A stretch of DNA of 64,000 nt from Nocardia concava NBRC 100430 (GTDB lineage Bacteria > Actinomycetota > Actinomycetes > Mycobacteriales > Mycobacteriaceae), in contig NZ_BAFX01000075.1 of the NCBI RefSeq assembly GCF_000308815.1, forward strand, positions 248,001 through 312,000, given 5' to 3'. The position numbers were made by a program, and so were the translations under genes. This document shows, piece by piece, positions 15,647 to 24,276 of the stretch (position 1 is the stretch's first letter; each line of letters starts with the position of its first letter). The notes beneath the pieces were generated by a model. The model was given only the letters and a program-made list of their open reading frames with translations, did not search any database and was not told the DNA's origin.

Positions 15647-16751
15647 GGTGCTCGGGCACCGGATCGATCTCGGGTTCGGGCACCTCCACGCGCCGGGGAT
15701 GGCGGATCGTCTTGTGCGGAAACCTGTTCCGTACATGCGATTCGGCGTCCGAGCCCGCGTCGACGTAGACGTATTCCGGTTTACGCATCAGCGGCTGCAC
15801 GATCTCGCGCGAATGCGTATCCGGATCGGTGAGGTAGCGGCCGAGCACGTCCTCACCGGCCGGGCAGACCGCGACGCAGTAGCCCGCGCGGAATTGCGGA
15901 TGGAACGACAGGCTCTGCCACACCGCGAGGGTCTCGCTCGGGGTGACCCGGCGGCGGTAGTCGGCGGCGTCGGCGCTGTCGACGACCTCCTCGACCCAGC
16001 CCGCGAAGTTGGAGAGCTCGTGGTGGTTGTTGTGGGTGTAGCAGGCGTCGAAGTCGAAACCGCCGTCAGTGTGGATCGCGCCGACCGGGCAGGTGGTCAC
16101 GCAGAGCCCGCAGTCGATACAGGGATTCGAGGCGACCGGTTGGTCGTAACGGCTGATCGGGCGGTCGAGCAGGATCGTGCCCAGCACGATGAAGGTGCCG
16201 TACCGCGGGTGAATGACATTGCGGTGCAATCCCATCTGCCCCAGACCGCCGGCCACGGCCACCAGCTTGTGCGACACCACCCAGCTGCGATTCGGATATC
16301 GGTGGACCTCGGCTGGGAATCCGGACGCCGGATACAGCGCGCGCACCCCGTGCCGCTGCAATTCCAGGCAGATGTGCCGGGCCGCCTCGTGGACCAGTTC
16401 CTGGGTGGTGGCGACGTCACGATTGGCGGCACTGGTCGAGCGGCTCTGCAAATTGTCGCGACTGGTGCGCAGGCACAGACCGATCAATGACCGCGTGCCA
16501 GGCAAAGCCTCGAGCACGTAGTCACGTTCGCCCTCGAGCCCCGGCGTATCGAGCGCGACGAATCCGACATCGTCCAATCCGGCGGACAGGCACAGCTCAC
16601 GTAACCAGTCGGCGTCGAGATCGACCGGCTCACCGTCGGATTCGCGCTGACCGCGAGCGCGCACCGCCGCGACCGTCGGATGCTCGTGCTCCCGGGTCCC
16701 GCGCTGGACCGGCACATGCAGCCGATTCCACAACCGCTCGGTCTCATTCAT
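15639..16751 (-). CDS. corrinoid-type Fe-S reductase (QueG/reductive dehalogenase-like), paralog B
   Basis: A 370-residue cytoplasmic protein. The middle block GGLGQMGLHRNVIHPRYGTF (168-187) resembles the cobalamin-contact region of epoxyqueuosine reductase and reductive dehalogenases. The ferredoxin part has CIDCGLCVTTCP (Cys211/214/217/221), then Cys237 and a shortened second motif CVAVCP (Cys292/296). The usual CxxCxxxCP in the second motif lacks its first Cys, leaving seven. There is no HEAT-repeat tail as in QueG and no Tat signal as in respiratory dehalogenases. It starts on an ATGA overlap with its upstream paralog. Residues 1-45 are an extra N-terminal extension. Confidence 0.82.
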   Translation of the reverse strand: MNETERLWNRLHVPVQRGTREHEHPTVAAVRARGQRESDGEPVDLDADWLRELCLSAGLDDVGFVALDTPGLEGERDYVLEALPGTRSLIGLCLRTSRDNLQSRSTSAANRDVATTQELVHEAARHICLELQRHGVRALYPASGFPAEVHRYPNRSWVVSHKLVAVAGGLGQMGLHRNVIHPRYGTFIVLGTILLDRPISRYDQPVASNPCIDCGLCVTTCPVGAIHTDGGFDFDACYTHNNHHELSNFAGWVEEVVDSADAADYRRRVTPSETLAVWQSLSFHPQFRAGYCVAVCPAGEDVLGRYLTDPDTHSREIVQPLMRKPEYVYVDAGSDAESHVRNRFPHKTIRHPRRVEVPEPEIDPVPEHHD

Positions 16752-17722
16752 TTCGACTCCGGCGCCGCGTCGATGCCATCGGGCGGCATGATCCCGGTAT
16801 CCACATAGCGGACCGTCTTCTTCTTGTACCGCTTGCGCACATGGGTCTCCGCGTTCGACCCCGGGCTGACGTACACGTTCTCGGGTTTGCGCTGCAGCGG
16901 CCGCAGCACCAGCTGCAGATGCTCTTTCCGGTTGTCGAGATAGGGCCCGATCACATCCTCACCGGCCGGGCACACCGCCACGCAATACCCGGAGCGATAC
17001 TGCCGCCGCGATTGCAGGGTGGTCTCGCGCGGGGTCATCCGCTCGCCGTAATCGGCGGCGTCCTCGCTGTCGGCCATGGTCTCCACCCAGTCGGCGAAGT
17101 TGTTCACGAACTGGTTGTAGGTGTGGGTGTAGCAGCTGTTGAAATCGAAACTGCCATCATTGTGAATGGCCCCGACCGGGCAAGCGGCCACACACAGATA
17201 GCAGCCCAGGCACGGATTCCAGTCCAGCGGTTGCGAATACGGCGTGACCTCGGCGTCGGTGAGCACGGTGCCGAGACCGATGAAGCTGCCGAACTTCGGA
17301 TGGATCACACAGCGGTGAATGCCCAGATGCCCCAGTCCGGCCGCCACCGCCACCGGTTTGTGTGACACCGTCCAGCCGCGACTGGGCAGCCGGTGCGCCT
17401 CCACCGGGAACGTCACCGACGGATACAGCGCTCGAAACCCCAGGTCCTGCAGGGCGATACTGATCCGGTGCCCGATCCGGTCGAGCACCGGTATGGCGGT
17501 ATCGATCTCGGTGTTCACCATGCTGGCCGCCCGGCTGGTGAAATTCTCCCGCGACAGCCGCACGCACACCGCGATCAGCGACCGCGTACTCGGCAATGCC
17601 TCACGCACATAGTCGACCTCGCCTTCGAGCCCCGGCGTCTCCAGGGCCGCGAATCCGGCATCGTCGGCCCCAGCGTCCAGGCAGATCTGCCGTAGCTGTG
17701 CCGCGTCCAATACTCCGGTCAT
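16748..17722 (-). CDS. corrinoid-type Fe-S reductase (QueG/reductive dehalogenase-like), paralog A
   Basis: A 324-residue homologue of the next gene, with co-linear motifs: the N-terminal ADDAGFAALETPGLEGEVDY, GLGHLGIHRCVIHPKFGSFI, the cluster motif CLGCYLCVAACP, SCYTHTYN and the shortened CVAVCPAGED. The matching gaps show an old tandem duplication. GGGAGG lies 8 bases before the ATG at 17722, the best ribosome site of the three genes, so this is the first gene of the operon. The frame stays open far upstream, but that extension is opposite the TPR gene and is not coding. A redox reaction using a corrinoid and low-potential electrons is inferred. Confidence 0.82.
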   Translation of the reverse strand: MTGVLDAAQLRQICLDAGADDAGFAALETPGLEGEVDYVREALPSTRSLIAVCVRLSRENFTSRAASMVNTEIDTAIPVLDRIGHRISIALQDLGFRALYPSVTFPVEAHRLPSRGWTVSHKPVAVAAGLGHLGIHRCVIHPKFGSFIGLGTVLTDAEVTPYSQPLDWNPCLGCYLCVAACPVGAIHNDGSFDFNSCYTHTYNQFVNNFADWVETMADSEDAADYGERMTPRETTLQSRRQYRSGYCVAVCPAGEDVIGPYLDNRKEHLQLVLRPLQRKPENVYVSPGSNAETHVRKRYKKKTVRYVDTGIMPPDGIDAAPESK

Positions 17723-17872
17723 ACGGATACCTCCCGAAGATGTAGACCTCGCGAGCCGCGAGAAATCATCGGTGCACGCCAGAGTATCGGGAATTACATT
17801 GAGAGCCACGGGGGTTGGACATAACCCGGTGCGCCCTCGCGGCGCATGATTCGACGGAGGGGAGGGCCGACT

Positions 17873-18982
17873 GTGGTCTCGAGCATGATCGTCCGGCAGG
17901 CTGAGCGGGAACCGGAACTCATGCGCGACGCGCTCAAATTGTCCCGGTGGCTGGCCGACGCAGTACCGCGTCTCGACGTGGATCTGGCCCGCATGCTGCG
18001 GAGTTCGGCGCGGTCGCGGAAGAGCGCCGGAGAACTCGAACCGGCCTTGGCCGATGTCGAGGAATCCATGCGGATCTGTCGCCGCGGCCTGACCACGGGT
18101 CGCGTTCGTTATCGCGTGGGCTTGGCGCAGTCGCTCTATCTGCGGGCCGACCTTCTGTACGAACTGGGGCGCTACGCCGAGGCCACTACCGACGCACGAG
18201 AGGCGGTCGAGTTGTGCCGCACCGGAATCGACGCGAAACCTCGGTGGTTCGGACCTTTGCTGCTGGCAGCGCTGGACACCCTCGCGCGAGCCCACGACCA
18301 GGCAGGCGACCCGCAGCAGGCGTTGTCGGCCGGCGCCGAAGAGGTCCGGATCCTGCGGCGCCTCGTGCCGCACCGGCCCACCTACCACTCCAGTCTGGCC
18401 GTCGCACTGCACATGCTCGGCGTCTACGCCGACCACGCGGGAGACACCGCGGAAGCATTGCGCGCCACTGACGAAGCCATCCGCCTCTATCAGGACCTCG
18501 ACGAGCTCGAGCCCGGCGCGTTCACACCCCGGATGGACGTGGCGATCAGCAATCGGGAACTGCAACTCGACAAACTGCAACGGGCCGGACAGGTCGTCCT
18601 GGGTCCCTATCCGCTCTGCGCCCGGTGCGAACCGGTCAACGGCGGCCTGATAGCGGTGCGCCACCGCCAACAGCACATACAGGTGGGCGAGCGAGAAGGC
18701 TGCATCGACGTCGAGATCGCCGACATCCTCGCCGCCCTGTGGGAACGTGACTGTGACACCACCTGCTCCTGCGAGGATGCCGACGGCCGCGCCGGGGTGA
18801 TCCCGGCGGCCGGACAGGCCCGGCTGGCCCTGGAGATTCTCGCGGACCTGGGAATCCACGCGGAGCTGGCCGATGAGGTGGTGTACTTCCAGCGCCCCGC
18901 GCAGCCGCCGCGGCCCGCGTCCGGAGGATCGCGTGCGCGAATCGCGGTGGGCCGCTTGCTAGCTGCGATCCCGCGCCACTGA
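17873..18982 (+). CDS. TPR protein with C-terminal Cys-containing domain
   Basis: A 369-residue protein. Residues about 15-245 are tetratricopeptide-like helices (ALADVEESMRICRRGL, ARAHDQAGDPQQAL, LHMLGVYADHAGDTAEAL), a scaffold for protein contact. From about 255 a separate domain follows with CARCEPVNGG, DVEIADILAALWERDCDTTC-SCEDADGRAGVIPAAGQA and ILADLGIHAELADEVVYF; this domain is not recognised. I chose the GTG at 17873 because GGAGGGGAGGG lies 7-10 bases upstream; an ATG at 17846 is also in frame. It is divergent from the Fe-S reductase operon across 150 bases. Confidence 0.7.
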   Translation: MVSSMIVRQAEREPELMRDALKLSRWLADAVPRLDVDLARMLRSSARSRKSAGELEPALADVEESMRICRRGLTTGRVRYRVGLAQSLYLRADLLYELGRYAEATTDAREAVELCRTGIDAKPRWFGPLLLAALDTLARAHDQAGDPQQALSAGAEEVRILRRLVPHRPTYHSSLAVALHMLGVYADHAGDTAEALRATDEAIRLYQDLDELEPGAFTPRMDVAISNRELQLDKLQRAGQVVLGPYPLCARCEPVNGGLIAVRHRQQHIQVGEREGCIDVEIADILAALWERDCDTTCSCEDADGRAGVIPAAGQARLALEILADLGIHAELADEVVYFQRPAQPPRPASGGSRARIAVGRLLAAIPRH

Positions 18983-19100
18983 CACCGTCGCACCGGACCC
19001 ACCCGCCCGATCCGGGAGGCGCCCCGACCGTTGATATCGCATCGCCGCGCCGGCTCACACGACGGTAGCCGGACCTTCGCTGATCGGTCCGGGCGGCGGG

Positions 19101-20756
19101 GTGTTGGATGGCAGGGTGGCTGCCGATAGTGATCTACCAGGAGAACGTCCACCGCGTGTTGCCGGGGTTCGAGACCTCGTTTTGAAGGTCAATCCGGTCG
19201 GCTGGCGGTGGGAGGCCGGGTTGCGGACGGGACTGGCGTTCGGGGTGCCCGCGGGATTGCTGGTGATCGTCGGGCGCGCCGAGTGGGCGTTGTTCGTGTG
19301 TTTCGGGGCGTTCGCGGTGATGTATGGCGAGGGGCGCGCGTATCGGGTGCGGTGGCGGGTGATCGCGCTGGCGGGGGCGGCATTGCTCGCGTGTGTCGGG
19401 GTCGGGATCGCGGTGGGTGTGGGCGGGCCGGGGCCGAATGTTCCGGCGTGGCTGGTGAATATCGTGGTCCTCCCGGCCGTGGCGATGGTCGGCGTGTATG
19501 TGATCGCGGCCGCGCGGCTGGGTCCGCCGGGCGTGATGTTCTTCCTCGTGGCGTGTTCGGGTGCGTTGGCGGCCGTGCGGGCAGGTATCGGCGCGGCGGG
19601 CATCCTGGTCGCGACGGTGCTGGGCATCGCGGGATCGCTGGTGGCGGGGATGGCGGGCTGGATCGTCGCGCCCGACCATCCCGAGCGGGAGGCGGTGGCG
19701 CGGGCACTGCGCGCGGTGGACGGCTATGTGGCCGCTCGCGAGCAGGGCACCGCGACGGCCGCGCAGCGCCATGCGGCGGCCGAGGCCCTGTGGGCGGGTT
19801 GGGCGACGGTCTACGACGCCGGATTGTCCGATCGGGCAGGTGATTCCGAGCTGGTGTCGCAGTTGCTGGCGGCGCATCGGCGCTGGGGTGCGGCGGTCGA
19901 GCCCGACGACGAGACCGAGGCGCCGCAGGGCATTCCCTTGGCCATGCCGACCCTGCGATACCGCTTGCGCCGGTCGCTGACCTGGGATTCGCATGCGGCC
20001 GTGACGACCGCGCGGGTCGGCTGCGCCTGCGTGATCGCCGGGTTGCTGGGTGGTCTGGTCGGTTCCGAGCATCCGCACTGGGCGATCCTGACCGCGCTGA
20101 TCATCCTGCAGGCCGGTCCGGATCGCGTGAACGGCGGCGTGCGCGCGGTGCATCGTCTGGTCGGCACCGCGGCGGGTCTGGTGGTTTTCGCCGTGGTATT
20201 CCAGTTGTCGCTCACCGGTTTTCCGCTGGTGATCGTCTTGGCGGTGCTGCAATTCGGCGTCGAATTGTTCATCGTGCGCAATTACGCGCTCGCTGCCATC
20301 TTCTTCACTCCGGTGGCCCTGCTCGCCGGTGGTGCGGGCGCGGGCGGTGAGCTCGGCCCGGCGCTGCGGGACCGGCTGGCGGAGACCGCGATCGGCGTGA
20401 TCGTCGCGGTCCTGGCCTTGAGATTCCTCATGCCGCATGCGGATCGGCGCACCCTGCGCTGGACCGACCACCGAGTGCGCACCGGCGCGACCGCCCTGCT
20501 GGCGCGGCTGCGCCGGGAACCCGCCGATGCGCCCGGCCCGATGGCGCTGCGCAGGGATCTGCAATTCGATCTGATCGGAGCCATGCGCGGCGGTCTCGAC
20601 TCCGCGCACAACGATCCCGGCTGGGCGCACGAAATCTGGTCGCACCATGTGACTCTGGTGCACGCCGGCTACGACCTGCTGGCCGCCTGCCGGACCGTTC
20701 CGCCCGGCGGTGAGCTGCCCGCGATCGACGAGTGGTCGCGGGCATTCCGTGCCTGA
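19101..20756 (+). CDS. FUSC-family membrane transporter
   Basis: A 551-residue inner-membrane protein of the FUSC (fusaric acid resistance/aromatic exporter) type. Two sets of about six membrane spans (residues 30-190 and 310-440) are separated by a soluble stretch carrying acidic and Ala-rich helices (195-290), the usual FUSC two-half layout. The blocks ARVGCACVIAGLLGG, HWAILTALIILQ and GVRAVHRLVGTAAG match the second half of the family. The start is uncertain: GTG at 19101 or GTG at 19116. It ends 8 bases before the convergent FMN reductase gene. Confidence 0.85.
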   Translation: MLDGRVAADSDLPGERPPRVAGVRDLVLKVNPVGWRWEAGLRTGLAFGVPAGLLVIVGRAEWALFVCFGAFAVMYGEGRAYRVRWRVIALAGAALLACVGVGIAVGVGGPGPNVPAWLVNIVVLPAVAMVGVYVIAAARLGPPGVMFFLVACSGALAAVRAGIGAAGILVATVLGIAGSLVAGMAGWIVAPDHPEREAVARALRAVDGYVAAREQGTATAAQRHAAAEALWAGWATVYDAGLSDRAGDSELVSQLLAAHRRWGAAVEPDDETEAPQGIPLAMPTLRYRLRRSLTWDSHAAVTTARVGCACVIAGLLGGLVGSEHPHWAILTALIILQAGPDRVNGGVRAVHRLVGTAAGLVVFAVVFQLSLTGFPLVIVLAVLQFGVELFIVRNYALAAIFFTPVALLAGGAGAGGELGPALRDRLAETAIGVIVAVLALRFLMPHADRRTLRWTDHRVRTGATALLARLRREPADAPGPMALRRDLQFDLIGAMRGGLDSAHNDPGWAHEIWSHHVTLVHAGYDLLAACRTVPPGGELPAIDEWSRAFRA

Positions 20757-20764
20757 GGCACCCG

Positions 20765-21355
20765 CTACCGGGGTAGGGCGGCGGGCTCGCCGGGGGTGCG
20801 CAGCGGAGTCAGCGCCCGCGCCCATGCCAGCAGCCCGTCGACGAGGCCGTGCAGTGCCGCCGCGCGCGTCTGCTGCGGCCGGAATTCGCTGAAGTTCACG
20901 AAATCCTCGCGCAGGGTCAGCCCCAATTGGGGTGCGATATCGGCCATTCCGATCGCACCCGCCTGCGAGCGCAATTGCTTGATCGCCATGACCGCGCCGT
21001 AGATGCCGTAGCCGACATAGGCGACCGGCTTGCCGACCCATTCGTGGTACAGGAAGTCGATCGCATTGATCAGCGACGGCGGGGGAGCGGTGTTGTACTC
21101 GGGCGTCACGACGATGAAAGCGTCACAGGCGGCGACGCTTTCGGCCCAGCGCCGGGTGTGCGGCTGCTGCCCGGGCGCGCGCAGCGCCGGGACCGGCTCG
21201 TCGAGCAGCGGCAGCCGGTAGTCGTGCAGGTCCAGTAGCACGAATTCGGCTGTCTCGCCCGCGTATTCGACCGCCAGGTCCCGCACCCAATCGCCGACCT
21301 GGACGCCGACGCGGCCGGGACGGGTGCTGGCCACGATGATGCCGACTCTGATCAT
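20765..21355 (-). CDS. NADPH-dependent FMN reductase
   Basis: A 196-residue flavodoxin-fold protein. The N-terminal strand and phosphate loop read RVGIIVASTRPGRVG, and the family motif TPEYNTAPPPSLINAIDFL (flavin ring contact) and GKPVAYVGYGIYGAV follow. It would reduce FMN or quinones with NADPH in the cytoplasm. The ATG at 21355 has GAGGAGA 8 bases upstream; a longer N-terminus to 21454 is open but not conserved in character. It stands alone. Confidence 0.88.
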   Translation of the reverse strand: MIRVGIIVASTRPGRVGVQVGDWVRDLAVEYAGETAEFVLLDLHDYRLPLLDEPVPALRAPGQQPHTRRWAESVAACDAFIVVTPEYNTAPPPSLINAIDFLYHEWVGKPVAYVGYGIYGAVMAIKQLRSQAGAIGMADIAPQLGLTLREDFVNFSEFRPQQTRAAALHGLVDGLLAWARALTPLRTPGEPAALPR

Positions 21356-21589
21356 GATGTTGTCTCCTCGAAAGTGTCCGCCGGAAGCTGGTTTCGACCC
21401 CGAGACCCCGCCCGCCGCGCCGTTGTGACACCCCCTCACGATGACGAGACTCACTGATCATCACTGTCACAGGTGAGCCGTGCGCGGTGTCCGCGCGAGG
21501 ATTCACACGCCCCGCGACCCCTGATTCAGCGTGTTAGGCTGACAGGCCGCCAAAGTCGTTGCGGCGAACTGTTCTTCGGGGGGCTCTAC

Positions 21590-21784
21590 GTGAAGGTGGC
21601 TGTCAGTCGCGACAGATGCATCGCGGCCGGTCATTGCGCCGTGCGTGCCGACCGAGTTTTCGATCAGGGCGACGATGACGGCATCGTCGTGCTGCTCGAT
21701 GAGAATCCGGGGGCGGAGCTGGCGCAGGCCGTGCGCTCGGCCGCCGAATTCTGCCCAGCACAAGCGATACAGATCGAGGATTGA
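21590..21784 (+). CDS. [3Fe-4S]-type ferredoxin
   Basis: A 64-residue ferredoxin of the kind that serves actinobacterial P450s. The cluster ligands are in RCIAAGHCAVRA and, near the C-terminus, EFCPAQAI, giving three Cys in the C-x5-C ... CP spacing with His in place of the fourth ligand, as expected for 3Fe-4S. The start is the GTG at 21590 (VKVAVSRD) after TTCGGGGGG. The P450 gene begins 8 bases after its stop, so they form an operon and a redox pair. No ferredoxin reductase is encoded nearby. Confidence 0.88.
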   Translation: MKVAVSRDRCIAAGHCAVRADRVFDQGDDDGIVVLLDENPGAELAQAVRSAAEFCPAQAIQIED

Positions 21785-21792
21785 CGCTGACG

Positions 21793-23025
21793 ATGTCCGA
21801 CTCACTAGCCGAAGCCACCGCAGAGCCCACCTTCTATCCGGGACGCCGCTCGGCGACCTGCCCCTTCCGCCCGGCCCCCGAGATCGCCGAACTCGCCGCC
21901 GCGGGACCGATTTCCACGGTGCGGACCTGGGAGGGCAAGCAGCCCTGGCTGATCACCGGTTACGCCGAGGCGCGGGAGCTGTTCGCCGATCCGCGGGTCA
22001 GCGCCGACAACCATCACCCGGCCTACCCGCACATCCACGAGGGGATGAAGGCGGTCGCGGAGATGAGCCCGCGCACCATGTTCAACACCGACGGTGCCGA
22101 GCACGCCCGCTACCGGCGCATGCTGGCCAAGCCGTTCACGCCCAAGCGGCTCGAGGCCATGCGGCCCAATATCCAGAAGCACATCGACCAGACCATCGAT
22201 GCCATGCTGGCCGCGGGTGATTCGGCCGATCTGGTGCGGGCGCTGGCGCTGCCGGTGCCCTCTCTGATGATCTGCGAACTGCTGGGCGTGCCCTATGAGG
22301 ATCACGCCTTCTTCCAGGAGGCCACCGAGCTCGGCTTCGGCGGTCAGGCCACCGCCGAGGAGCAGCAGCAGTCGACGCTGGAGGTGCTGGGCTTCCTCAA
22401 CAAGCTGATCGAGGCCAAGACCGCCAACCCGGCCGAGGATCTGCTCTCCGACATCGCCGAGCTGGTGAATTCCGGTGAGCTGCAGGTGTGGGAGGCCGCG
22501 CTGCAGGCGGTCGGCATTCTGGTCGCCGGGCACGAGACCACTGCGAACATGATCTCGCTGGCGGTGATCGCACTGCTGGAACAGCCCGAGCAGCTGGCCG
22601 TCATCCGCGATACCGAGGACCCCGAGGTGCTGGGCACCGCGGTCGACGAGCTGATCCGGTACATGAGCATCGTGGACACCGGGCTGCGCCGCGTCGCCGT
22701 CGAGGACATCGAGGTCGCCGGGACGGTCATTCCGGCCGGCGATCCGATCGTATTCGATCTGGCCTCGGCCAATTTCGACGCGACGGTCTTCGCCGATCCG
22801 GAGAACCTGGACCTGACCCGCGCCAATGCCGGCCAGCATCTGGCGTTCGGCTCGGGCCGCCACCAGTGCATCGGGCTGCAGCTGGCGCGCATCGAGCTCG
22901 GCATGGTGCTGCAGACGCTGTTCCGCCGCATTCCGCAGCTGCGGCTGGGCAAGGCGGTCGAGGAGATCGAATTCAAGTGGGACGCCATGGTTTACGGCGT
23001 CGTCGAGCTGCCGGTGCGGTGGTGA
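21793..23025 (+). CDS. cytochrome P450, CYP105-like
   Basis: A 410-residue soluble bacterial P450. The I-helix oxygen-binding motif is AGHETTAN (about 238-245), the K-helix ExxR is ELIRYMS, and the heme loop FGSGRHQCIG (about 352-361) carries the axial Cys. The N-terminal block FYPGRRSATCPFRPAPE is typical of CYP105-type enzymes, which hydroxylate many small molecules. Electrons would come from the ferredoxin encoded just upstream. It ends 13 bases before a convergent lipoprotein gene. The substrate is unknown. Confidence 0.93.
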   Translation: MSDSLAEATAEPTFYPGRRSATCPFRPAPEIAELAAAGPISTVRTWEGKQPWLITGYAEARELFADPRVSADNHHPAYPHIHEGMKAVAEMSPRTMFNTDGAEHARYRRMLAKPFTPKRLEAMRPNIQKHIDQTIDAMLAAGDSADLVRALALPVPSLMICELLGVPYEDHAFFQEATELGFGGQATAEEQQQSTLEVLGFLNKLIEAKTANPAEDLLSDIAELVNSGELQVWEAALQAVGILVAGHETTANMISLAVIALLEQPEQLAVIRDTEDPEVLGTAVDELIRYMSIVDTGLRRVAVEDIEVAGTVIPAGDPIVFDLASANFDATVFADPENLDLTRANAGQHLAFGSGRHQCIGLQLARIELGMVLQTLFRRIPQLRLGKAVEEIEFKWDAMVYGVVELPVRW

Positions 23026-23038
23026 CGCAGTAGCCGGA

Positions 23039-24145
23039 TCACGGCAGGGCATGCAGCCAGAGCCTGCTGCGGTCGTCACCGGTGGTGGCCAGCAGCAGGC
23101 CGGCGGGCATGGCGATCATGCGGGCCGCGGGTGCGTCGGCGGGCAGTGGAATCCGTTGCCAGTCGCCGCAATTCGTGGTCACCGAGTGCAGTTGCACGGT
23201 GTGGTCGAGTGCGACGAGACTCAGTACGCGTGAGCCGGTCGGCACGAGTTGCAGGGTGTCGACGGTCGTCGCGGAGGGACCGGTGACGGGTTCGGCGTCA
23301 GGCGAGGCCCAGCACAGGACCTTCGGTGCCGCGCCGATGGTCTGACCGAAGACCGCGCACGCGCTCGAACCGCATGCCACGCGGTTGGCCACGGCATTGG
23401 TCCCCGCCATCTCGTGGCGCTGCCAGGTGACAGCGTCGGGTGAGGTCCACTGCACGGGCCGGAGCACGCTGTCGCGCAACGTTTCTCCGACGATCACGAA
23501 CCCCGACGGGCCGGTCGTGACGGCGGCTGCGCCGGTCTGTTCGCCGGGGGCCGAGGACAGGGCCGGGTCATCGGCGTGGCGCACCCAGTCCGCGCCATTG
23601 GCGGAAGTCCAGAACGCGGCACCGTAGCGGCCCTCCGGCCCGTCCCAATCGCCGATCAGCAGATCGGTGCCGCGCAATGCCGCCGCCGTCGTCACCGCGA
23701 TGGCGTGCGGGCCGCCGAACATCTCCATGGCCTGCGGATGCTCGGTGAGCCCCTGTGCGTCACCACTCCAGATGGTCATGCGCGGATTGCTGTGCGCGCC
23801 ACCGAAAGCCTGGCCCAGCACCACCGTCCGGTCGCCCACACCGGCCGAGATCAGTTCCGCCAGTTTGGCGTAGGCGCTCTCGCCGCGCACCGGGACCGGT
23901 TTCCACTGCGTCCCGTCGGTGGAGGTCCAGGCGGCGGGGGCGCGGCCGTCGCCGACCGGGATCGAGCCCAGGGCCAGCACGCCGTCGGCGGTGGGCGCGA
24001 ATTCGAGGATGCGGGCGTCGCGCTGCGGCAGGGTCAGTTCCCGCCAGTCCGAATTCGACTCCGCCGACCGCGTGGTGCATCCGGTCGCGAGGGCGAGCAC
24101 CGCCACCAGCAGGATCGGCCACCACATTCCGACACCGCGCCTCAT
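23039..24145 (-). CDS. lipoprotein with beta-propeller-like WTSxDG repeats
   Basis: A 368-residue exported protein. The signal peptide (MRRGVGMWWPILLVAVLALA) ends in the lipobox ATGC. The mature part repeats a short W-x-S-x-(D/N)-G/A-x-x-W unit (AAWTSTDGTQWKP, FWTSANGADWVR, QWTSPDAVTWQR, CWASPDAEP), the pattern of sialidase/BNR-like propellers, here without evident sialidase catalytic residues. Two Cys pairs suggest disulfides outside the membrane. The ATG at 24145 is favoured by GGCGGA upstream. It diverges from the lipase at 24277. The role is unknown. Confidence 0.75.
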   Translation of the reverse strand: MRRGVGMWWPILLVAVLALATGCTTRSAESNSDWRELTLPQRDARILEFAPTADGVLALGSIPVGDGRAPAAWTSTDGTQWKPVPVRGESAYAKLAELISAGVGDRTVVLGQAFGGAHSNPRMTIWSGDAQGLTEHPQAMEMFGGPHAIAVTTAAALRGTDLLIGDWDGPEGRYGAAFWTSANGADWVRHADDPALSSAPGEQTGAAAVTTGPSGFVIVGETLRDSVLRPVQWTSPDAVTWQRHEMAGTNAVANRVACGSSACAVFGQTIGAAPKVLCWASPDAEPVTGPSATTVDTLQLVPTGSRVLSLVALDHTVQLHSVTTNCGDWQRIPLPADAPAARMIAMPAGLLLATTGDDRSRLWLHALP

Positions 24146-24276
24146 TCCGCCACTGTGCCAGAACAACCCGGTCACGGCAGGGTTCCGGGTGATCTTGCCG
24201 GCGGGGCGGAGCAATTCCGGAACGCGCCGGGGCAAATCCAGAAAGAAGACCAATCGGTATGTGACGATCGCGGATC

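Noticed and set aside
17723..18859. N-terminal extension of Fe-S paralog A (open frame continues to 18859)
   Set aside because: It is opposite the TPR gene, lacks family similarity, and the ATG at 17722 has an ideal GGGAGG ribosome site matching the paralog's start region.
19134..21041. A 635-codon minus-strand open frame
   Set aside because: Opposite the FUSC exporter with its membrane spans; the product is Arg/His/Asp-rich filler.
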